60,722 nucleotides of DNA from Dehalococcoidales bacterium (GCA_020342155.1 CP070842.1:395801-456522); one strand, 5' to 3'; shown: positions 37,037-46,552, counted from the first letter of the stretch. Notes: generated by a model from the letters alone, not told the origin. Numbers and translations: made by a program.

Positions 37037-38569
37037 TTACTTGGCATAGTCTACCGCCCGGGTTTCCCTGAGCACGGTTACCTTAATCTGGCCGGGGTAT
37101 TCCAGTCCTTCCTCTATCTTCTTAACGATGTCCCGGGCAAGTCTCATGCCGCCCAGGTCATCAATCTCTTCCGGTTTAACCAGGATGCGGATTTCCCGAC
37201 CTGCCTGAATGGCATAGGACTTATCCACGCCCGAGAAACCGTTAGCGATGTCTTCCAGTGCTCTCAGTCGCTTCAGGTAGTTCTCCAGCGACTCTCGCCT
37301 GGCTCCAGGCCGGGCGCTGCTGATAGCGTCGGCTGCGGCGACGATGAAGCCCCAGATACTTACGTTGGATGTCTCGAGGTGGTGCTCGGCGATGCCCTGG
37401 ACTACTTCAGGGGATTTCTCCCATTGTTTAACGAGGTCAGCCCCGATAGCAGCATGGGTGCCTTCCACCTCGCGGTCAACCGCCTTGCCGATGTCGTGCA
37501 GCAACCCGGCTTTCTTAGCAGTGGCCGGATTGGCGCCCAGTTCTGAGGCAATCATCCCTGACATAAAGGCTACTTCAATACTGTGTGCTAGCACATTCTG
37601 TCCGTAACTGGTGCGATATTTAAGGCGGCCTAGCAGTTTGATGAGTTCAGGGCGTAGTCCGTGCACACCAACCTGATAAGCTGCCTGCTCTCCGGCATTG
37701 ATGATTTCGGCTTCGACCTCTTCTTCAGCCTTTTTCACCACCTCTTCAATACGGGCGGGATGGATACGGCCATCGAGAATGAGTTTGGTCAGGGCATTGC
37801 GAGCGATCTCTCTTCGCACAGGATCGAAGCTGGAGAGGGTCACCGCTTCCGGGGTGTCGTCAACAATCAGGTCAACGCCGGTAGCCTGCTCTAATGCCCG
37901 GATGTTACGTCCTTCTCGCCCAATGAGGCGGCCCTTCATTTCGTCGCTGGGAAGGGGGACACTAACTGCCGTGGCCTCCGATACCACCTCGGAGGCACTG
38001 CGCTGGATTGTCTGGGTCAGGATTTCCTGTGATTTTAGGTCAGCTTCTGCCTTTAGCTTGGTTTCCCACTCTCGGAGGCGCCGTGAGGCTTCCTCGTCCA
38101 TCTCAGACTCCATCCTTTCGAGCAGTACATCCTTTGCCTCAGTGCTTGACATCCCTGAGATGAGTTCCAATTGCTTAAGTTGCTTGTCCCGGGCCTCTTC
38201 AAGCTGGGCCTTTGTGGTCTCCAGGGTTTTTTCCCTGTTGGCCAGGCCACGTTCACGTTGCGCAACACTTTCCGTCTTGCGATCTAGGTTCTCTGTCTTG
38301 GATTGCAGGCGATTCTCCTGACGCTGCAATTCTGAGCGCCGCTCCCGGTACTCTGTCTCAGCAGATGCTTTTGCCTTCTCCGCATCTTCCTTGGCTTGGT
38401 CGAGTAACTCCTTGCTCTCGACTCTGGCTTCCGCCATCATTCTGGCTGCCTTTCGCTGAGCCGCTCGGAGCTGGCGGTTAATAGCCATACGTCTCCAGAA
38501 AAAGACGATGGCACCACCAAAAACGGTCCCTATAACAAAGCTAGAAATATAGACTAATACAGTTTCCAT
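37037..38569 (-). CDS. rny: Ribonuclease Y
   Basis: 510 residues. Layout: N-terminal membrane anchor (residues about 4-24), a long charged coiled coil (about 30-195), KH domain with [15 protein letters not shown] (near 212-226), and an HD domain with [11 protein letters not shown] and [10 protein letters not shown]. It is a membrane-bound endoribonuclease that initiates mRNA decay. The start is supported by GAGGTGAGGAC. Confidence 0.96.
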   Translation of the reverse strand: METVLVYISSFVIGTVFGGAIVFFWRRMAINRQLRAAQRKAARMMAEARVESKELLDQAKEDAEKAKASAETEYRERRSELQRQENRLQSKTENLDRKTESVAQRERGLANREKTLETTKAQLEEARDKQLKQLELISGMSSTEAKDVLLERMESEMDEEASRRLREWETKLKAEADLKSQEILTQTIQRSASEVVSEATAVSVPLPSDEMKGRLIGREGRNIRALEQATGVDLIVDDTPEAVTLSSFDPVRREIARNALTKLILDGRIHPARIEEVVKKAEEEVEAEIINAGEQAAYQVGVHGLRPELIKLLGRLKYRTSYGQNVLAHSIEVAFMSGMIASELGANPATAKKAGLLHDIGKAVDREVEGTHAAIGADLVKQWEKSPEVVQGIAEHHLETSNVSIWGFIVAAADAISSARPGARRESLENYLKRLRALEDIANGFSGVDKSYAIQAGREIRILVKPEEIDDLGGMRLARDIVKKIEEGLEYPGQIKVTVLRETRAVDYAK

Positions 38570-38617
38570 CTTGTCCTCACCTCACTTTCCTTACCATTTT
38601 TCGTTAGTACTGTATTT

Positions 38618-39301
38618 TTATCTCTCAAGAGGTGCTGTCCGTTCTTCTTGCTCCAGTTCTTGCCAGAGACGCCTCACGGTATCGGCGATTACTCCGTAGC
38701 TGAAGCCGCGTCTCTTAAGATAGTCACCCAAATGTCGGCGGAAGGCCTGGTAGTCTGACAGGGGCAGTCGTCTTACCCGGCTGGACGCCGCTCGATAGGC
38801 ACTATCATTATCATCGATATCGCCAACCACTGTATTTATGATGTCTGCAGCGACTCCTTGCCTCCTCAATTCCAATCCGGTTAGCCACCGGCTACGAGGG
38901 CTGAATGTGTCCCGGTTTTCCTTCCAGAACTGCGCAAAGGCGACATCATCCACAAAGCCCTGCTCCTTCAGGCGGGCGATTACCATTTCGATAATATCGC
39001 TTTCAAAGCCACGCTGATTGAGGCGCTTTCTTAGCTCTGACTCGCTCCTCGGTCGGTAGCTAAGAAAACGTGTGGCAGCGTTCAGGCCACGGTAAAAATA
39101 CCCCTCCCTGGTCAATGCCTTAATCTGGCTGGCCGATAGCTCCTGTCCAACCTGTAACCCTTGCTTGACTACTGCCTCTGTTTCCAGGGTGAAGGTAAAC
39201 TGGCTATCAAGGAACACATTTGCCCTTTTGCCACTATTCTGGCCTGAGCGGTTCGCTATACGAATCGCTGTAATCCTGACCATCGAATCAAATCCATTCA
39301 C
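38618..39301 (-). CDS. recX: Regulatory protein RecX
   Basis: 227 residues. It limits RecA filament growth. The typical three-helix repeats are seen: FLSYRPRSESELRKRLNQRG, and ARLKEQGFVDDVAFAQFWKENR. Two starts are possible (39301 and 39283); neither has a good ribosome-binding site. It lies behind recA after a hairpin (39307-39332). Confidence 0.9.
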   Translation of the reverse strand: MNGFDSMVRITAIRIANRSGQNSGKRANVFLDSQFTFTLETEAVVKQGLQVGQELSASQIKALTREGYFYRGLNAATRFLSYRPRSESELRKRLNQRGFESDIIEMVIARLKEQGFVDDVAFAQFWKENRDTFSPRSRWLTGLELRRQGVAADIINTVVGDIDDNDSAYRAASSRVRRLPLSDYQAFRRHLGDYLKRRGFSYGVIADTVRRLWQELEQEERTAPLER

Positions 39302-39306
39302 AAAAT

Positions 39307-39332
39307 AGAGCTGAGACTCAGGCCTCAGCTCT
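39307..39332 (-). terminator. recA-recX intergenic hairpin
   Basis: A 9-bp perfect stem (AGAGCTGAG with CTCAGCTCT, loop of 8) between the recA stop and recX start, followed on the minus strand by ATTTTG. The T-run is short, so partial termination is more likely than complete. Confidence 0.6.
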
Positions 39333-39373
39333 GCCGCATTTGTCAGCTATTAAATTGTCTGGTATCTGGAGTC

Positions 39374-40405
39374 TTACGGGCCCTCGTCCGGAATTGGGTC
39401 CTTGACCGGACCAGGTACAGTAATAGCTGAGGCTCTGACCTGCTGCTCAATCTCCTGGGCAATTCCAGGATTTTGCTCAAGGAACTGCTTGGCATTCTCC
39501 CTGCCTTGCCCCAGACGAGTATCATCCCAGGAGAAGAAAGCACCACTCTTCTTCACCAGCCCCAGCTCAACACCGAGGTCAATAAGGTCGGCTTCGCGGC
39601 TTATTCCGCGGCCAAACATCATGTCAAACATGGCGGTCCGAAACGGCGGAGCAACCTTGTTTTTTACTATGCGAGCACGGACGCGATTGCCGATAGCCCT
39701 GTCACCCTGCTTGATTGTCTCCACGCGCCTCAGGTCTATACGTATCGAACTGTAGAACTTGAGGGCTCTGCCACCCGGTGTGACTTCGGGATTACCGAAG
39801 AAGACTCCAACCTTTTCCCTCAGTTGATTGATGAATATCACCGCACTCCCCGACTTGCCGATAGCCGCTGCCAGCTTCCTCAAGGCCTGTGACATCAGGC
39901 GAGCCTGCAGGGCTACCTGGGTATCTCCCATTTCCCCTTCAATCTCAGCCCGGGGGACCAGGGCGGCGACGCTGTCCACCACGATGACGTCGACAGCGCC
40001 ACTCCGAACCAGCGCCTCGGTGATTTCCAGGGCTTGCTCACCGGTGTCGGGTTGGGAGATAAGCATGTCCTCAAGGTTGACCCCACAGTTAGCAGCGTAT
40101 GCGGGGTCCAGGGCGTGCTCTACGTCGACGTAGGCGGCAATACCCCCCCTTTTTTGCGCCTCGGCGATGATGTGGTATCCCAGAGTGGTCTTCCCTGAAG
40201 ACTCAGGGCCAAACACCTCTATAATCCGCCCTCGGGGAATACCACCCACTCCCAAGGCCAGGTCAAGCGAAATTGAGCCGCTGGGGATCGCCTCAATTGG
40301 CGATTCCCCGGCCGACTCTCCCAGTTTCATGATAGAGCCTTTGCCATACCGTTTTTCGATCTGGCCGATGGCTAGTTCTAGTGCCTTTTCCTTCTCTGTG
40401 GTCAT
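39374..40405 (-). CDS. recA: Recombinase RecA
   Basis: 343 residues from ATG 40405, giving [20 protein letters not shown]; the frame is open for 140 more codons upstream but these overlap nadE and the promoter and are not recA-like. Walker [10 protein letters not shown] is at 66-74; Walker [15 protein letters not shown], loop L2 and [21 protein letters not shown] are intact. It drives homologous recombination and LexA cleavage. No intein. Confidence 0.97.
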   Translation of the reverse strand: MTTEKEKALELAIGQIEKRYGKGSIMKLGESAGESPIEAIPSGSISLDLALGVGGIPRGRIIEVFGPESSGKTTLGYHIIAEAQKRGGIAAYVDVEHALDPAYAANCGVNLEDMLISQPDTGEQALEITEALVRSGAVDVIVVDSVAALVPRAEIEGEMGDTQVALQARLMSQALRKLAAAIGKSGSAVIFINQLREKVGVFFGNPEVTPGGRALKFYSSIRIDLRRVETIKQGDRAIGNRVRARIVKNKVAPPFRTAMFDMMFGRGISREADLIDLGVELGLVKKSGAFFSWDDTRLGQGRENAKQFLEQNPGIAQEIEQQVRASAITVPGPVKDPIPDEGP

Positions 40406-40419
40406 ATTCGCCTGACATA

Positions 40420-40448
40420 AGAATATCATAAACATTTGGGGATAGCAA
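40420..40448 (-). promoter_or_regulatory. recA promoter
   Basis: Minus strand: TTGCTA (40448-40443), 17-nt spacer, TATTCT (40425-40420) preceded by TGA (extended -10). The start would fall near 40413, leaving a leader of about 8 nt with AGGCG. No LexA box known to me was recognised. Confidence 0.65.
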
Positions 40449-40514
40449 GGGTAATCTGGGGTTGTATTGTAGTTAAAAATCCCGGATATTACGGAGTCGG
40501 AAGGTCTTTTCTCG

Positions 40515-41243
40515 CTAGAAATCGGGTAGCATTGGAGGCTGGCGCTTGTGGTGGCCGGTGGCCATCTTGGTCTCAATTTTCTCCCGGACCTTGACGCTGG
40601 CTTCGCCAGTAAGCAGATAGCGGTCAATCTCCTCATAGCTGAGACCCAGCTCGGCTTCGTCGGTCTGCCCCGGCCAGAGTCCGGCCGATGGCGGCTTGTC
40701 AATAATTTCACGGGGGATATCGAGGGACATGGCCATGTCCCTGACCTGGGCTTTAACCAGGTTTCCCAGAGGGGCGATATCAATCCCGCCGTCGCCATAC
40801 TTGGTGAAATAGCCGACGGTAAGTTCACTACGGTTGCTTGAGCCGACGACCAGATACTGAAGCTGATTGGCGAGGTAATATAGGATAATCATGCGGAGGC
40901 GGACCTTGAGGTTTGACCTGGCGAGGTGCATCGCTTCCGGAGATTTCTTTTCATCAGGCAGGAGTTCGCTCAGGGCATCGTAAACATTGTCCAGAACGAC
41001 CAGTCGCGTTGGTATGGAGAACTTATCCACCACCAATCTGGAATGCTCCTCGTCCTGGGGAACGCTGTGGCAGGGCATCATTACTGCCAGCGTGCTCTCG
41101 GGGAAGGCACGCTTGCACAGGACTGCCACCACAGCCGAATCAACCCCGCCACTCAGGCCGAGCACTGTCCCGCGACATCGCGCTTCGACAACCTTGTCCC
41201 TTATCCAGTCGACCAGCCTTTCGCCCAGTTGCGCTGTGTCCAT
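40515..41243 (-). CDS. nadE: NH3-dependent NAD+ synthetase
   Basis: 242 residues from ATG 41243 after AAAGGAGAG; an upstream in-frame extension is rejected because it covers the promoter. It amidates deamido-NAD+ with ammonia. PP-loop [29 protein letters not shown] and [16 protein letters not shown] are diagnostic. There is no glutaminase domain, so free ammonia is the nitrogen donor. Confidence 0.95.
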   Translation of the reverse strand: MDTAQLGERLVDWIRDKVVEARCRGTVLGLSGGVDSAVVAVLCKRAFPESTLAVMMPCHSVPQDEEHSRLVVDKFSIPTRLVVLDNVYDALSELLPDEKKSPEAMHLARSNLKVRLRMIILYYLANQLQYLVVGSSNRSELTVGYFTKYGDGGIDIAPLGNLVKAQVRDMAMSLDIPREIIDKPPSAGLWPGQTDEAELGLSYEEIDRYLLTGEASVKVREKIETKMATGHHKRQPPMLPDF

Positions 41244-41250
41244 CTCTCCT

Positions 41251-41279
41251 TTGCCTCGGTATGCTGTCGGTAGTATACT
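41251..41279 (+). promoter_or_regulatory. Promoter of the amidohydrolase gene
   Basis: TTGCCT (41251-41256), 17-nt spacer, TATACT (41274-41279), start near 41286, with AAAGGAG in a leader of about 32 nt. Confidence 0.65.
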
Positions 41280-41300
41280 ATCCTGTAGCCACAACGTCAA
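41272..41300 (-). promoter_or_regulatory. Promoter of nadE, overlapping the divergent promoter
   Basis: Minus strand: TTGACG (41300-41295), 17-nt spacer, TATACT (41277-41272). It shares the palindrome AGTATACT (41272-41279) with the plus-strand promoter, so the two -10 elements occupy the same eight bases. Confidence 0.65.
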
Positions 41301-41317
41301 AAGGAGCAGGTTGTACC

Positions 41318-42865
41318 ATGCCATCTGTAGACCTTGTTTTCAGAAACGCCAATGTGATAACGATGGACCCGGTACAGCCCCGGGCGGAGTTGGTGGCTGT
41401 CAGGGATGGGAAGGTCTGGTTGGTTGGCGGTAAAGATGAGGTGTCGGATATTCGGGGTAGTGGCACAAAGATAATCGATTGCCAGGGCAAGACCCTCGTG
41501 CCCGGTTATAACGATTCTCATTGCCACATCTTCTCATTTCTCAGGAAGCTGCTCAGCATTGACCTAAGCCCTCCGGCCATCGGGTCGATTACCGATATCA
41601 AGGAGACCGTAGCTCGTCAGGCGCAGAAGATCCCACCCGGCCAGTGGATAACGGGGACAGACTATAACGAATTTTACCTTGAGGAGAAACGCCATCCTAA
41701 CCGACGGGATATTGATGAAGTAGCGCCAGACCACCCGGTGGTGTTGTCGCACCGCTCTCTGCATGCCTGCGTTCTCAATAGTCGGGCGCTGGCACTGGCC
41801 GGCATCAACCGTGAGACCCCGGAGCCTCCCGGTGCACTCATCGAGCGGGACCTGACTGACGGGGAGCCCAACGGGATTCTCTACGAGATGCTGGGTTTTG
41901 TCAGGGAGAAGGTGATGCCTCCCTGGACTGAGGAAGAGCTGAATGAGGGTATGAAGTTGGCGAACCAGCAATATCTCTCGCAGGGTCTCACCTCTCTGCA
42001 GGATGCCACTGTAGTCAATGATTACCGGCGGTGGCAGGCTTTTCGTCGCTTTATTTACAGCGGTAGGTTCAGGAGCCGGATATACATGATGTTTGGCCCC
42101 GAGGCCTCCAGTCAGTTTGGGGAAGCAGGTCTGGCTTTCGGAGCCGGTGATAATCAGTTGCGCCTGGGGGGGCTGAAGATTGTGCCCAGCAGTCCTGGCG
42201 GACAATTATATCCACCACAGCCGGAGCTAAACCGGATGATCCTGGAGGCCCACCAGCAGGGCTTTCAGGTGGCGGTACACGCCGTCCGAGATAGCACCGT
42301 TGAGGCGGTGGCTACTGCCTATGAATATGCCCAGACCCAGTTGCCGGAGTTGGGCCGTCGGCACCGCGTCGAGCACTGTGCCGAGTGCCCTCCACCTTTG
42401 CTGGAACGGCTCCGACGACTTCAGGCTGTTATAGCTACCCAACCGCCTTTTTTCTATTACTCCGGGGAACGATACCTGGCGATGGTGCCTGAGGAGACAC
42501 TGCCCTACCTCTACCGCATCAGGTCCTTTTTCGATGCCGGGGTGATTGTGGCTGGGAGTTCAGATTCTCCGATAGTATCCAACAATCCACTAGTTGGTAT
42601 ATACAGTGCTGTAACCAGAAGGACGACCTCAGGAGAGCAGCTTCAGCCTGAGGAGACCATATCACCGGAGCAGGCGCTGGCCATGTATACCACCAATGCC
42701 GCCTATGCCTCTCACGAGGAGGGCATCAAAGGCTCAATCACCCCGGGTAAACTGGCGGACATGGTGCTTTTGAGTGATGATCCGACCAGGGTAGATGCTG
42801 AGGCGATAAAGGATATAAAAGTGGAGATGACGATTAGTGGTGGGGAGATAGTGTGGGAGGCTTGA
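41318..42865 (+). CDS. YtcJ-like metal-dependent amidohydrolase
   Basis: 515 residues from ATG 41318; the longer open frame overlaps nadE and its promoter. Amidohydrolase family 3 with composite domain start (VDLVFRNANVITMDP), metal motif DSHCHI, VAVHAVRD, RRHRVEHCAEC and AGSSDSPIVSNNP, ending with ITPGKLADMVLLSDDP. Substrate unknown; relatives act on formamide- or amide-type bonds. Cytosolic by lack of a signal peptide. Confidence 0.85.
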   Translation: MPSVDLVFRNANVITMDPVQPRAELVAVRDGKVWLVGGKDEVSDIRGSGTKIIDCQGKTLVPGYNDSHCHIFSFLRKLLSIDLSPPAIGSITDIKETVARQAQKIPPGQWITGTDYNEFYLEEKRHPNRRDIDEVAPDHPVVLSHRSLHACVLNSRALALAGINRETPEPPGALIERDLTDGEPNGILYEMLGFVREKVMPPWTEEELNEGMKLANQQYLSQGLTSLQDATVVNDYRRWQAFRRFIYSGRFRSRIYMMFGPEASSQFGEAGLAFGAGDNQLRLGGLKIVPSSPGGQLYPPQPELNRMILEAHQQGFQVAVHAVRDSTVEAVATAYEYAQTQLPELGRRHRVEHCAECPPPLLERLRRLQAVIATQPPFFYYSGERYLAMVPEETLPYLYRIRSFFDAGVIVAGSSDSPIVSNNPLVGIYSAVTRRTTSGEQLQPEETISPEQALAMYTTNAAYASHEEGIKGSITPGKLADMVLLSDDPTRVDAEAIKDIKVEMTISGGEIVWEA

Positions 42866-42912
42866 CTGGCTCAGATAGAAAGAGTGTTGAGTAACAACGG
42901 CGAGTACCATAA

Positions 42913-43617
42913 TTGATAGCCTTACGAATTAAGCGTGCATTTGCCGTATTGCATGTCGGGTTATTAGTCATACGATATGCTGGTATGCGCGTTGCTCTTC
43001 AGAAGTTGGGACATCAGCTATATGGTCGTACGGTTTTCTACGGTACTGTGAAACGGTTTGATGACTCGGCTACAGAGAACACGTCGGAATATTACACGAC
43101 ACTGGCCTCATCAGAAGACATAGACGAGTTCTTCAGCAATGTTAATTCTGAGAGTAATGATGGTAAATACCAGCTACTAGTGCGAAGATGGTATCACGAG
43201 CGTAGATTTGGCGACTGCTACGTTACGAAAGTTAAAGGCACAGACGAGATATGTGCCGCTAATTGGGTGGTGACAAAAAAGCACCTTGAAGAAATGGGAT
43301 GGGAAGGCCGATATCCAAACTTTACGGTCAAAGATGTTTTACGCGAGAATACATATGTACTTGAGAAATTCCGTAGAATGGGAGTTCAGCAATCGGGCTC
43401 TCTATGTATGGATATAATCTGCCTTGAGATGGGATTCACTCATGGGAAAGACTCAGTTGCCGAGAACAATACTCCTGCACTACTCTCCAACCTGAAGAAC
43501 AATTGGCTGGCATATGAGAAGGTTGTGGAACGCCATTTATTGTTCCAAGTTACCAGGAAGATTATCGAAACGTACGACCCACCTATTCCTATTCCTATCC
43601 TGCAGGAGAACCAATAA
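42913..43617 (+). CDS. Unknown protein, possibly a GNAT-like acyltransferase
   Basis: 234 residues from a TTG. I do not recognise it firmly. The N-terminal basic stretch (RVALQKLGHQLYGRTVFYG) followed by a charged domain with FGDCYVTKVKGTDEICAANW resembles polysaccharide-cluster GNAT-like proteins. The codon use is clearly more A+T-rich than the amidohydrolase before it, suggesting acquisition together with the cupin gene downstream. No ribosome-binding site is clear. Confidence 0.4.
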   Translation: MIALRIKRAFAVLHVGLLVIRYAGMRVALQKLGHQLYGRTVFYGTVKRFDDSATENTSEYYTTLASSEDIDEFFSNVNSESNDGKYQLLVRRWYHERRFGDCYVTKVKGTDEICAANWVVTKKHLEEMGWEGRYPNFTVKDVLRENTYVLEKFRRMGVQQSGSLCMDIICLEMGFTHGKDSVAENNTPALLSNLKNNWLAYEKVVERHLLFQVTRKIIETYDPPIPIPILQENQ

Positions 43618-43734
43618 GTATAATTCGGTTAGTTTTTACTGCTGAAATAAAGAAGATCAGCGGACCTTGAAAACCTGCTATTCACCCAGACAAGTTATTG
43701 GGGGCAGGTCAGCCCCGGTTATTAGCTGCTTCTT

Positions 43735-43773
43735 TATATATCTTGCTGTATATATCTTGCTGTATTGTATAAT
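43735..43773 (+). promoter_or_regulatory. Promoter with tandem 14-bp repeats before the cupin gene
   Basis: Two exact copies of TATATATCTTGCTG (43735-43748, 43749-43762) lie directly before a TATAAT (43768-43773). The first TTGCTG is a possible -35 at a 19-nt spacer. The repeats could be operator sites. The rest of 43618-43825 has no feature I recognise. Confidence 0.45.
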
Positions 43774-43825
43774 ACCCACGGTAAGAAGTGGTTAAAAAGT
43801 GCCAAATTCGTAATGAGGTATAGAC

Positions 43826-44173
43826 GTGGAAAATAACGAAGAGCAGAGAGATACCAAACGCATCACAGGGCTAGCTTCAAAGCTAAGTGACCTAGTAGAC
43901 TACCAAGACGATACCGTAGTAAGCAGGACAATAATTGATAAGAATACAGGAACTGTTACCTTGTTTTCTTTTAGTGCAGGGCAAGGCTTAAGTGAACACA
44001 CAGCACCTTTCGATGCTCTAGTTTATATCTTTGACGGTGAAGCTGAGGTTACTATCTCTGGTAAGTCTAATCGACTTAAGGAAGGTGAGATGATTATAAT
44101 GCCAGCCAACGAACCACATGCATTAAGAGCCATAAAGAAATTTAAAATGATGTTGGTGATGATTAAGTCTTGA
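43826..44173 (+). CDS. Cupin-domain protein
   Basis: 115 residues from a GTG start following AATGAGG. A single cupin_2 barrel: LSEHTAPFDALVYIFDGEAEVTISG is the first motif (H and E ligands) and GEMIIMPANEPHALRA the second. Metal binding is likely; the substrate is unknown. A+T-rich, with its own promoter. Confidence 0.8.
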   Translation: MENNEEQRDTKRITGLASKLSDLVDYQDDTVVSRTIIDKNTGTVTLFSFSAGQGLSEHTAPFDALVYIFDGEAEVTISGKSNRLKEGEMIIMPANEPHALRAIKKFKMMLVMIKS

Positions 44174-44223
44174 AGGCTTGACTGGTTTTCTCCGAAGGGC
44201 TAAACTGGATACGGAGAGAGAAA

Positions 44224-44454
44224 ATGCCGATATATGAGTACGTTTGCACCGACTGCGATAACAAGTTTGAGCTGATTCGCCCCATGAGCCAGTTTTCTGA
44301 AGCGGCCTCATGTCCTAATTGCCAGAAGCCGGCCGAGCGGATACTTTCCCGTTTTGCCTGCTTCACTACCGATGATAGCGGGATGCCGATGTCCCTGGCG
44401 GGTAACTCCTGCGATAGTTGTGGTGCCAGCGATTGCAGTTCCTGCAATATGTAG
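44224..44454 (+). CDS. FmdB-family zinc-ribbon protein
   Basis: 76 residues. MPIYEYVCTDCDNKFE and CPNCQKPAERILSRF match the FmdB/CxxC_CXXC_SSSS family of small putative regulators. The C-terminus carries further cysteines (SCDSCGASDCSSC). Preceded by GGAGAG. Confidence 0.85.
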   Translation: MPIYEYVCTDCDNKFELIRPMSQFSEAASCPNCQKPAERILSRFACFTTDDSGMPMSLAGNSCDSCGASDCSSCNM

Positions 44455-44466
44455 CGGTCTGGCACG

Positions 44467-44895
44467 ATGAGCGACTGTGTATTCTGTGATATTGTCGCCG
44501 GGACCGCTCCCGCCAGTATCGTTTATCAGGATGACGTTGTAATTGCTTTCATGGATATCAGACCTGTCAATCCCGGCCACCTTGTAGTCATTCCCAGAGA
44601 GCACAGCACTTCCTTGGCTGAGATGGATGAGGAGACCGGCATGTACCTCTTTAGTGTCACGATGCGTCTGGCGCAGGCGGTACGGGATTCCGGCGTAAAG
44701 TGTGAAGGTATCAATCTCTTTGTGGCGGACGGGGAGGCAGCCGGTCAGGAAATCTTTCACCTGCATATACTCGTATTTCCCCGTTTTAAAAACGATTCCT
44801 TCAGGGTGAATGTCGACTGGTCAGTACAGCCTTCCCGTGACGAACTGGATGAGATTGCTGCCAGAATCAGCCGTGCGTACCAATCGCTTGCTTGA
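44467..44895 (+). CDS. HIT-family protein with an incomplete histidine triad
   Basis: 142 residues. CVFCDIVAG and a PVNPGHLVVIP segment are typical of HINT-like nucleotide hydrolases. The triad HxHxH reads FHLHILVFPRF: the central nucleophile His is kept, but the third His is Leu (CTC). It starts 12 nt after fmdB. Confidence 0.85.
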   Translation: MSDCVFCDIVAGTAPASIVYQDDVVIAFMDIRPVNPGHLVVIPREHSTSLAEMDEETGMYLFSVTMRLAQAVRDSGVKCEGINLFVADGEAAGQEIFHLHILVFPRFKNDSFRVNVDWSVQPSRDELDEIAARISRAYQSLA

Positions 44896-44898
44896 GGT

Positions 44899-45987
44899 TT
44901 GCAGTTGCAGTCAAGACGGACAGGTATCGCCAATCTACCCCTTCATCATGGCAGGGCACCGCGCTGGCTATTTGAACGTATGACCAGGCTGGCCCGGGAA
45001 ATTACGATTGCTATTGTTGCCGAGTACGGTCCCGATGAGATGCTGCGAAGGTTATCACATCCCTACTGGTTTCAGGCCTTTGGCTGCGTGCTCGGTTTCG
45101 ACTGGCATTCCAGCGGCGTTACCACCACCCTCTGCGGGGCTATGAAGGAAGGTGTGAAGGGAATCGAGCGGGAACTGGGGCTGTTCGTCGCTGGTGGTAA
45201 GGGGGCTACCTCCCGGCGGACACCGTCGGAGATAGAGGGGTGGGGAGACCGACTCTCGCTGGAACCGGCCCCGCTGGTGTATGCCAGCCGTATGTCGGCT
45301 AAAGTAGACAACTCAGCCGTCCAGGACGGTTACCAGCTCTACCACCACACCTTCCTCTTCACGGCTAAGGGTTCGTGGGCGGTTGTCCAGCAGGGTATGA
45401 ACGACTCCAACCGTTACGCTCGCCGTTACCACTGGCTTGGTGAAACGGTAGCTGACTTTGTCAACGAGCCCCACTCGGCGATTGCCTCTCAGGCGAGAGG
45501 TACGACCCTAAACCTGGTGGCCGGGGAGAGCGAACCAGCCCGCAGCGCTATCAGCGAGATAGCCGTCAACGAGAGGCCGCAGGCGATAGTAATCGACCTT
45601 AAGAAGCTAAAGATCCTGAGTCTGCCAGCCCATCACCCGATTGGAATTAACGACCTTCACCCTGACAGTATCAACCGGATTCTACTCAGCATTTACGAAA
45701 AACAGCCGCAGGGATTCGAGCAGCTACTTGGCCTGCGGGGGGTGGGTGCCAAGACCCTGCGCGCCCTTAGCCTGATTGCTGAGCTTGTCCACGGGGTAGC
45801 CCCCAGCTACCAGGACCCCACCCGTTACAGCTTTGCACACGGCGGCAAGGACGGTTACCCCTATCCAGTTGATAAAGAGACCTATGATAAGTCGATTGAG
45901 CTGCTGGCCAAATCCGTCAACCGGGCAAAGCTGGGTCTCAACGAGAAGCGGGAGGCACTAAACAGGCTGGGAGAGATGCGGCGATAG
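44899..45987 (+). CDS. DUF763 protein
   Basis: 362 residues from a TTG 3 nt after the HIT gene. RTGIANLPLHHGRAPRWLFE, FDWHSSGVTTTLCGAMKEG and SWAVVQQGMND identify the DUF763 family, found mostly in archaea and anaerobic bacteria. A helix-hairpin-helix-like segment (LLGLRGVGAKTLRAL near residue 275) suggests nucleic-acid binding. Function unknown. It abuts the convergent DUF3795 gene with no spacer. Confidence 0.75.
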   Translation: MQLQSRRTGIANLPLHHGRAPRWLFERMTRLAREITIAIVAEYGPDEMLRRLSHPYWFQAFGCVLGFDWHSSGVTTTLCGAMKEGVKGIERELGLFVAGGKGATSRRTPSEIEGWGDRLSLEPAPLVYASRMSAKVDNSAVQDGYQLYHHTFLFTAKGSWAVVQQGMNDSNRYARRYHWLGETVADFVNEPHSAIASQARGTTLNLVAGESEPARSAISEIAVNERPQAIVIDLKKLKILSLPAHHPIGINDLHPDSINRILLSIYEKQPQGFEQLLGLRGVGAKTLRALSLIAELVHGVAPSYQDPTRYSFAHGGKDGYPYPVDKETYDKSIELLAKSVNRAKLGLNEKREALNRLGEMRR

Positions 45988-46509
45988 CTACGCCCTGTAG
46001 TGGGTATCCTTTGAGGGCTTGTCTTTTATAAACCCCGTGATTGTCGTCGGCGTCTTTGTGCCGCAGCGGCAGCAGATCTGGGCGTACCAGTCCAGTGAGA
46101 CACCACAAAACTGGCAGCGTATCCGCTCGTATTCCTCCTGGCACCACTCGTAGACCCCTATCTGCTGCTGGCGGCGGATGCTCTTTATAACCTGGCTGTG
46201 ATGAGGCACGCCGTCATTATTAAACTTTATAATGAGGCCGCAGGGGAATTTCGAGCAGTCAGAGCAGCGGGTTACTCCTCTGGTAGTCAAGGCGCACCTT
46301 TTTATCTCGCATTCAGCGCAATACGGGCTGTGTGGCCCCTCACTGAGGCAGCCTTCGCAACGGACTTCTTCGACTGGAACGCTCAGGCGTTCGGCCATTG
46401 TCTTGAGAACGTTGTCGGCGTCCTTACGATCACGGTCATGCCGTACACGATACAGGGTGCAGGCCCCACAGTATAGTCCGCAGACCCCGGCAAGATGTTC
46501 ACCTTCCAT
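45988..46509 (-). CDS. DUF3795 cysteine-rich protein, copy 1
   Basis: 173 residues, with about 16 cysteines in CxxC-type pairs: CGLYCGAC at the N-terminus, CEGCLSEG, CSDCSKFPC, and C-terminal CQFCGVSLDW and CCRCG. DUF3795 proteins are small, probably metal-binding. ATG 46509 is preceded by AAAGGTATACTAGCT. A second copy lies 110 nt upstream. Confidence 0.85.
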   Translation of the reverse strand: MEGEHLAGVCGLYCGACTLYRVRHDRDRKDADNVLKTMAERLSVPVEEVRCEGCLSEGPHSPYCAECEIKRCALTTRGVTRCSDCSKFPCGLIIKFNNDGVPHHSQVIKSIRRQQQIGVYEWCQEEYERIRCQFCGVSLDWYAQICCRCGTKTPTTITGFIKDKPSKDTHYRA

Positions 46510-46552
46510 AGCTAGTATACCTTTCTGGGATTATGTGCGGGTACATAGATTA

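Noticed and set aside
37698..38321. A 207-residue plus-strand open frame within rny
   Set aside because: Serine/arginine-rich mirror of the coiled coil; no start signals.
40406..40828. N-terminal extension of RecA
   Set aside because: It overlaps nadE, crosses the recA promoter and has no resemblance to RecA; ATG 40405 gives the normal start.
40913..41317. N-terminal extension of the amidohydrolase
   Set aside because: It runs over the nadE gene and both promoters; ATG 41318 has AAAGGAG and the family's N-terminus.
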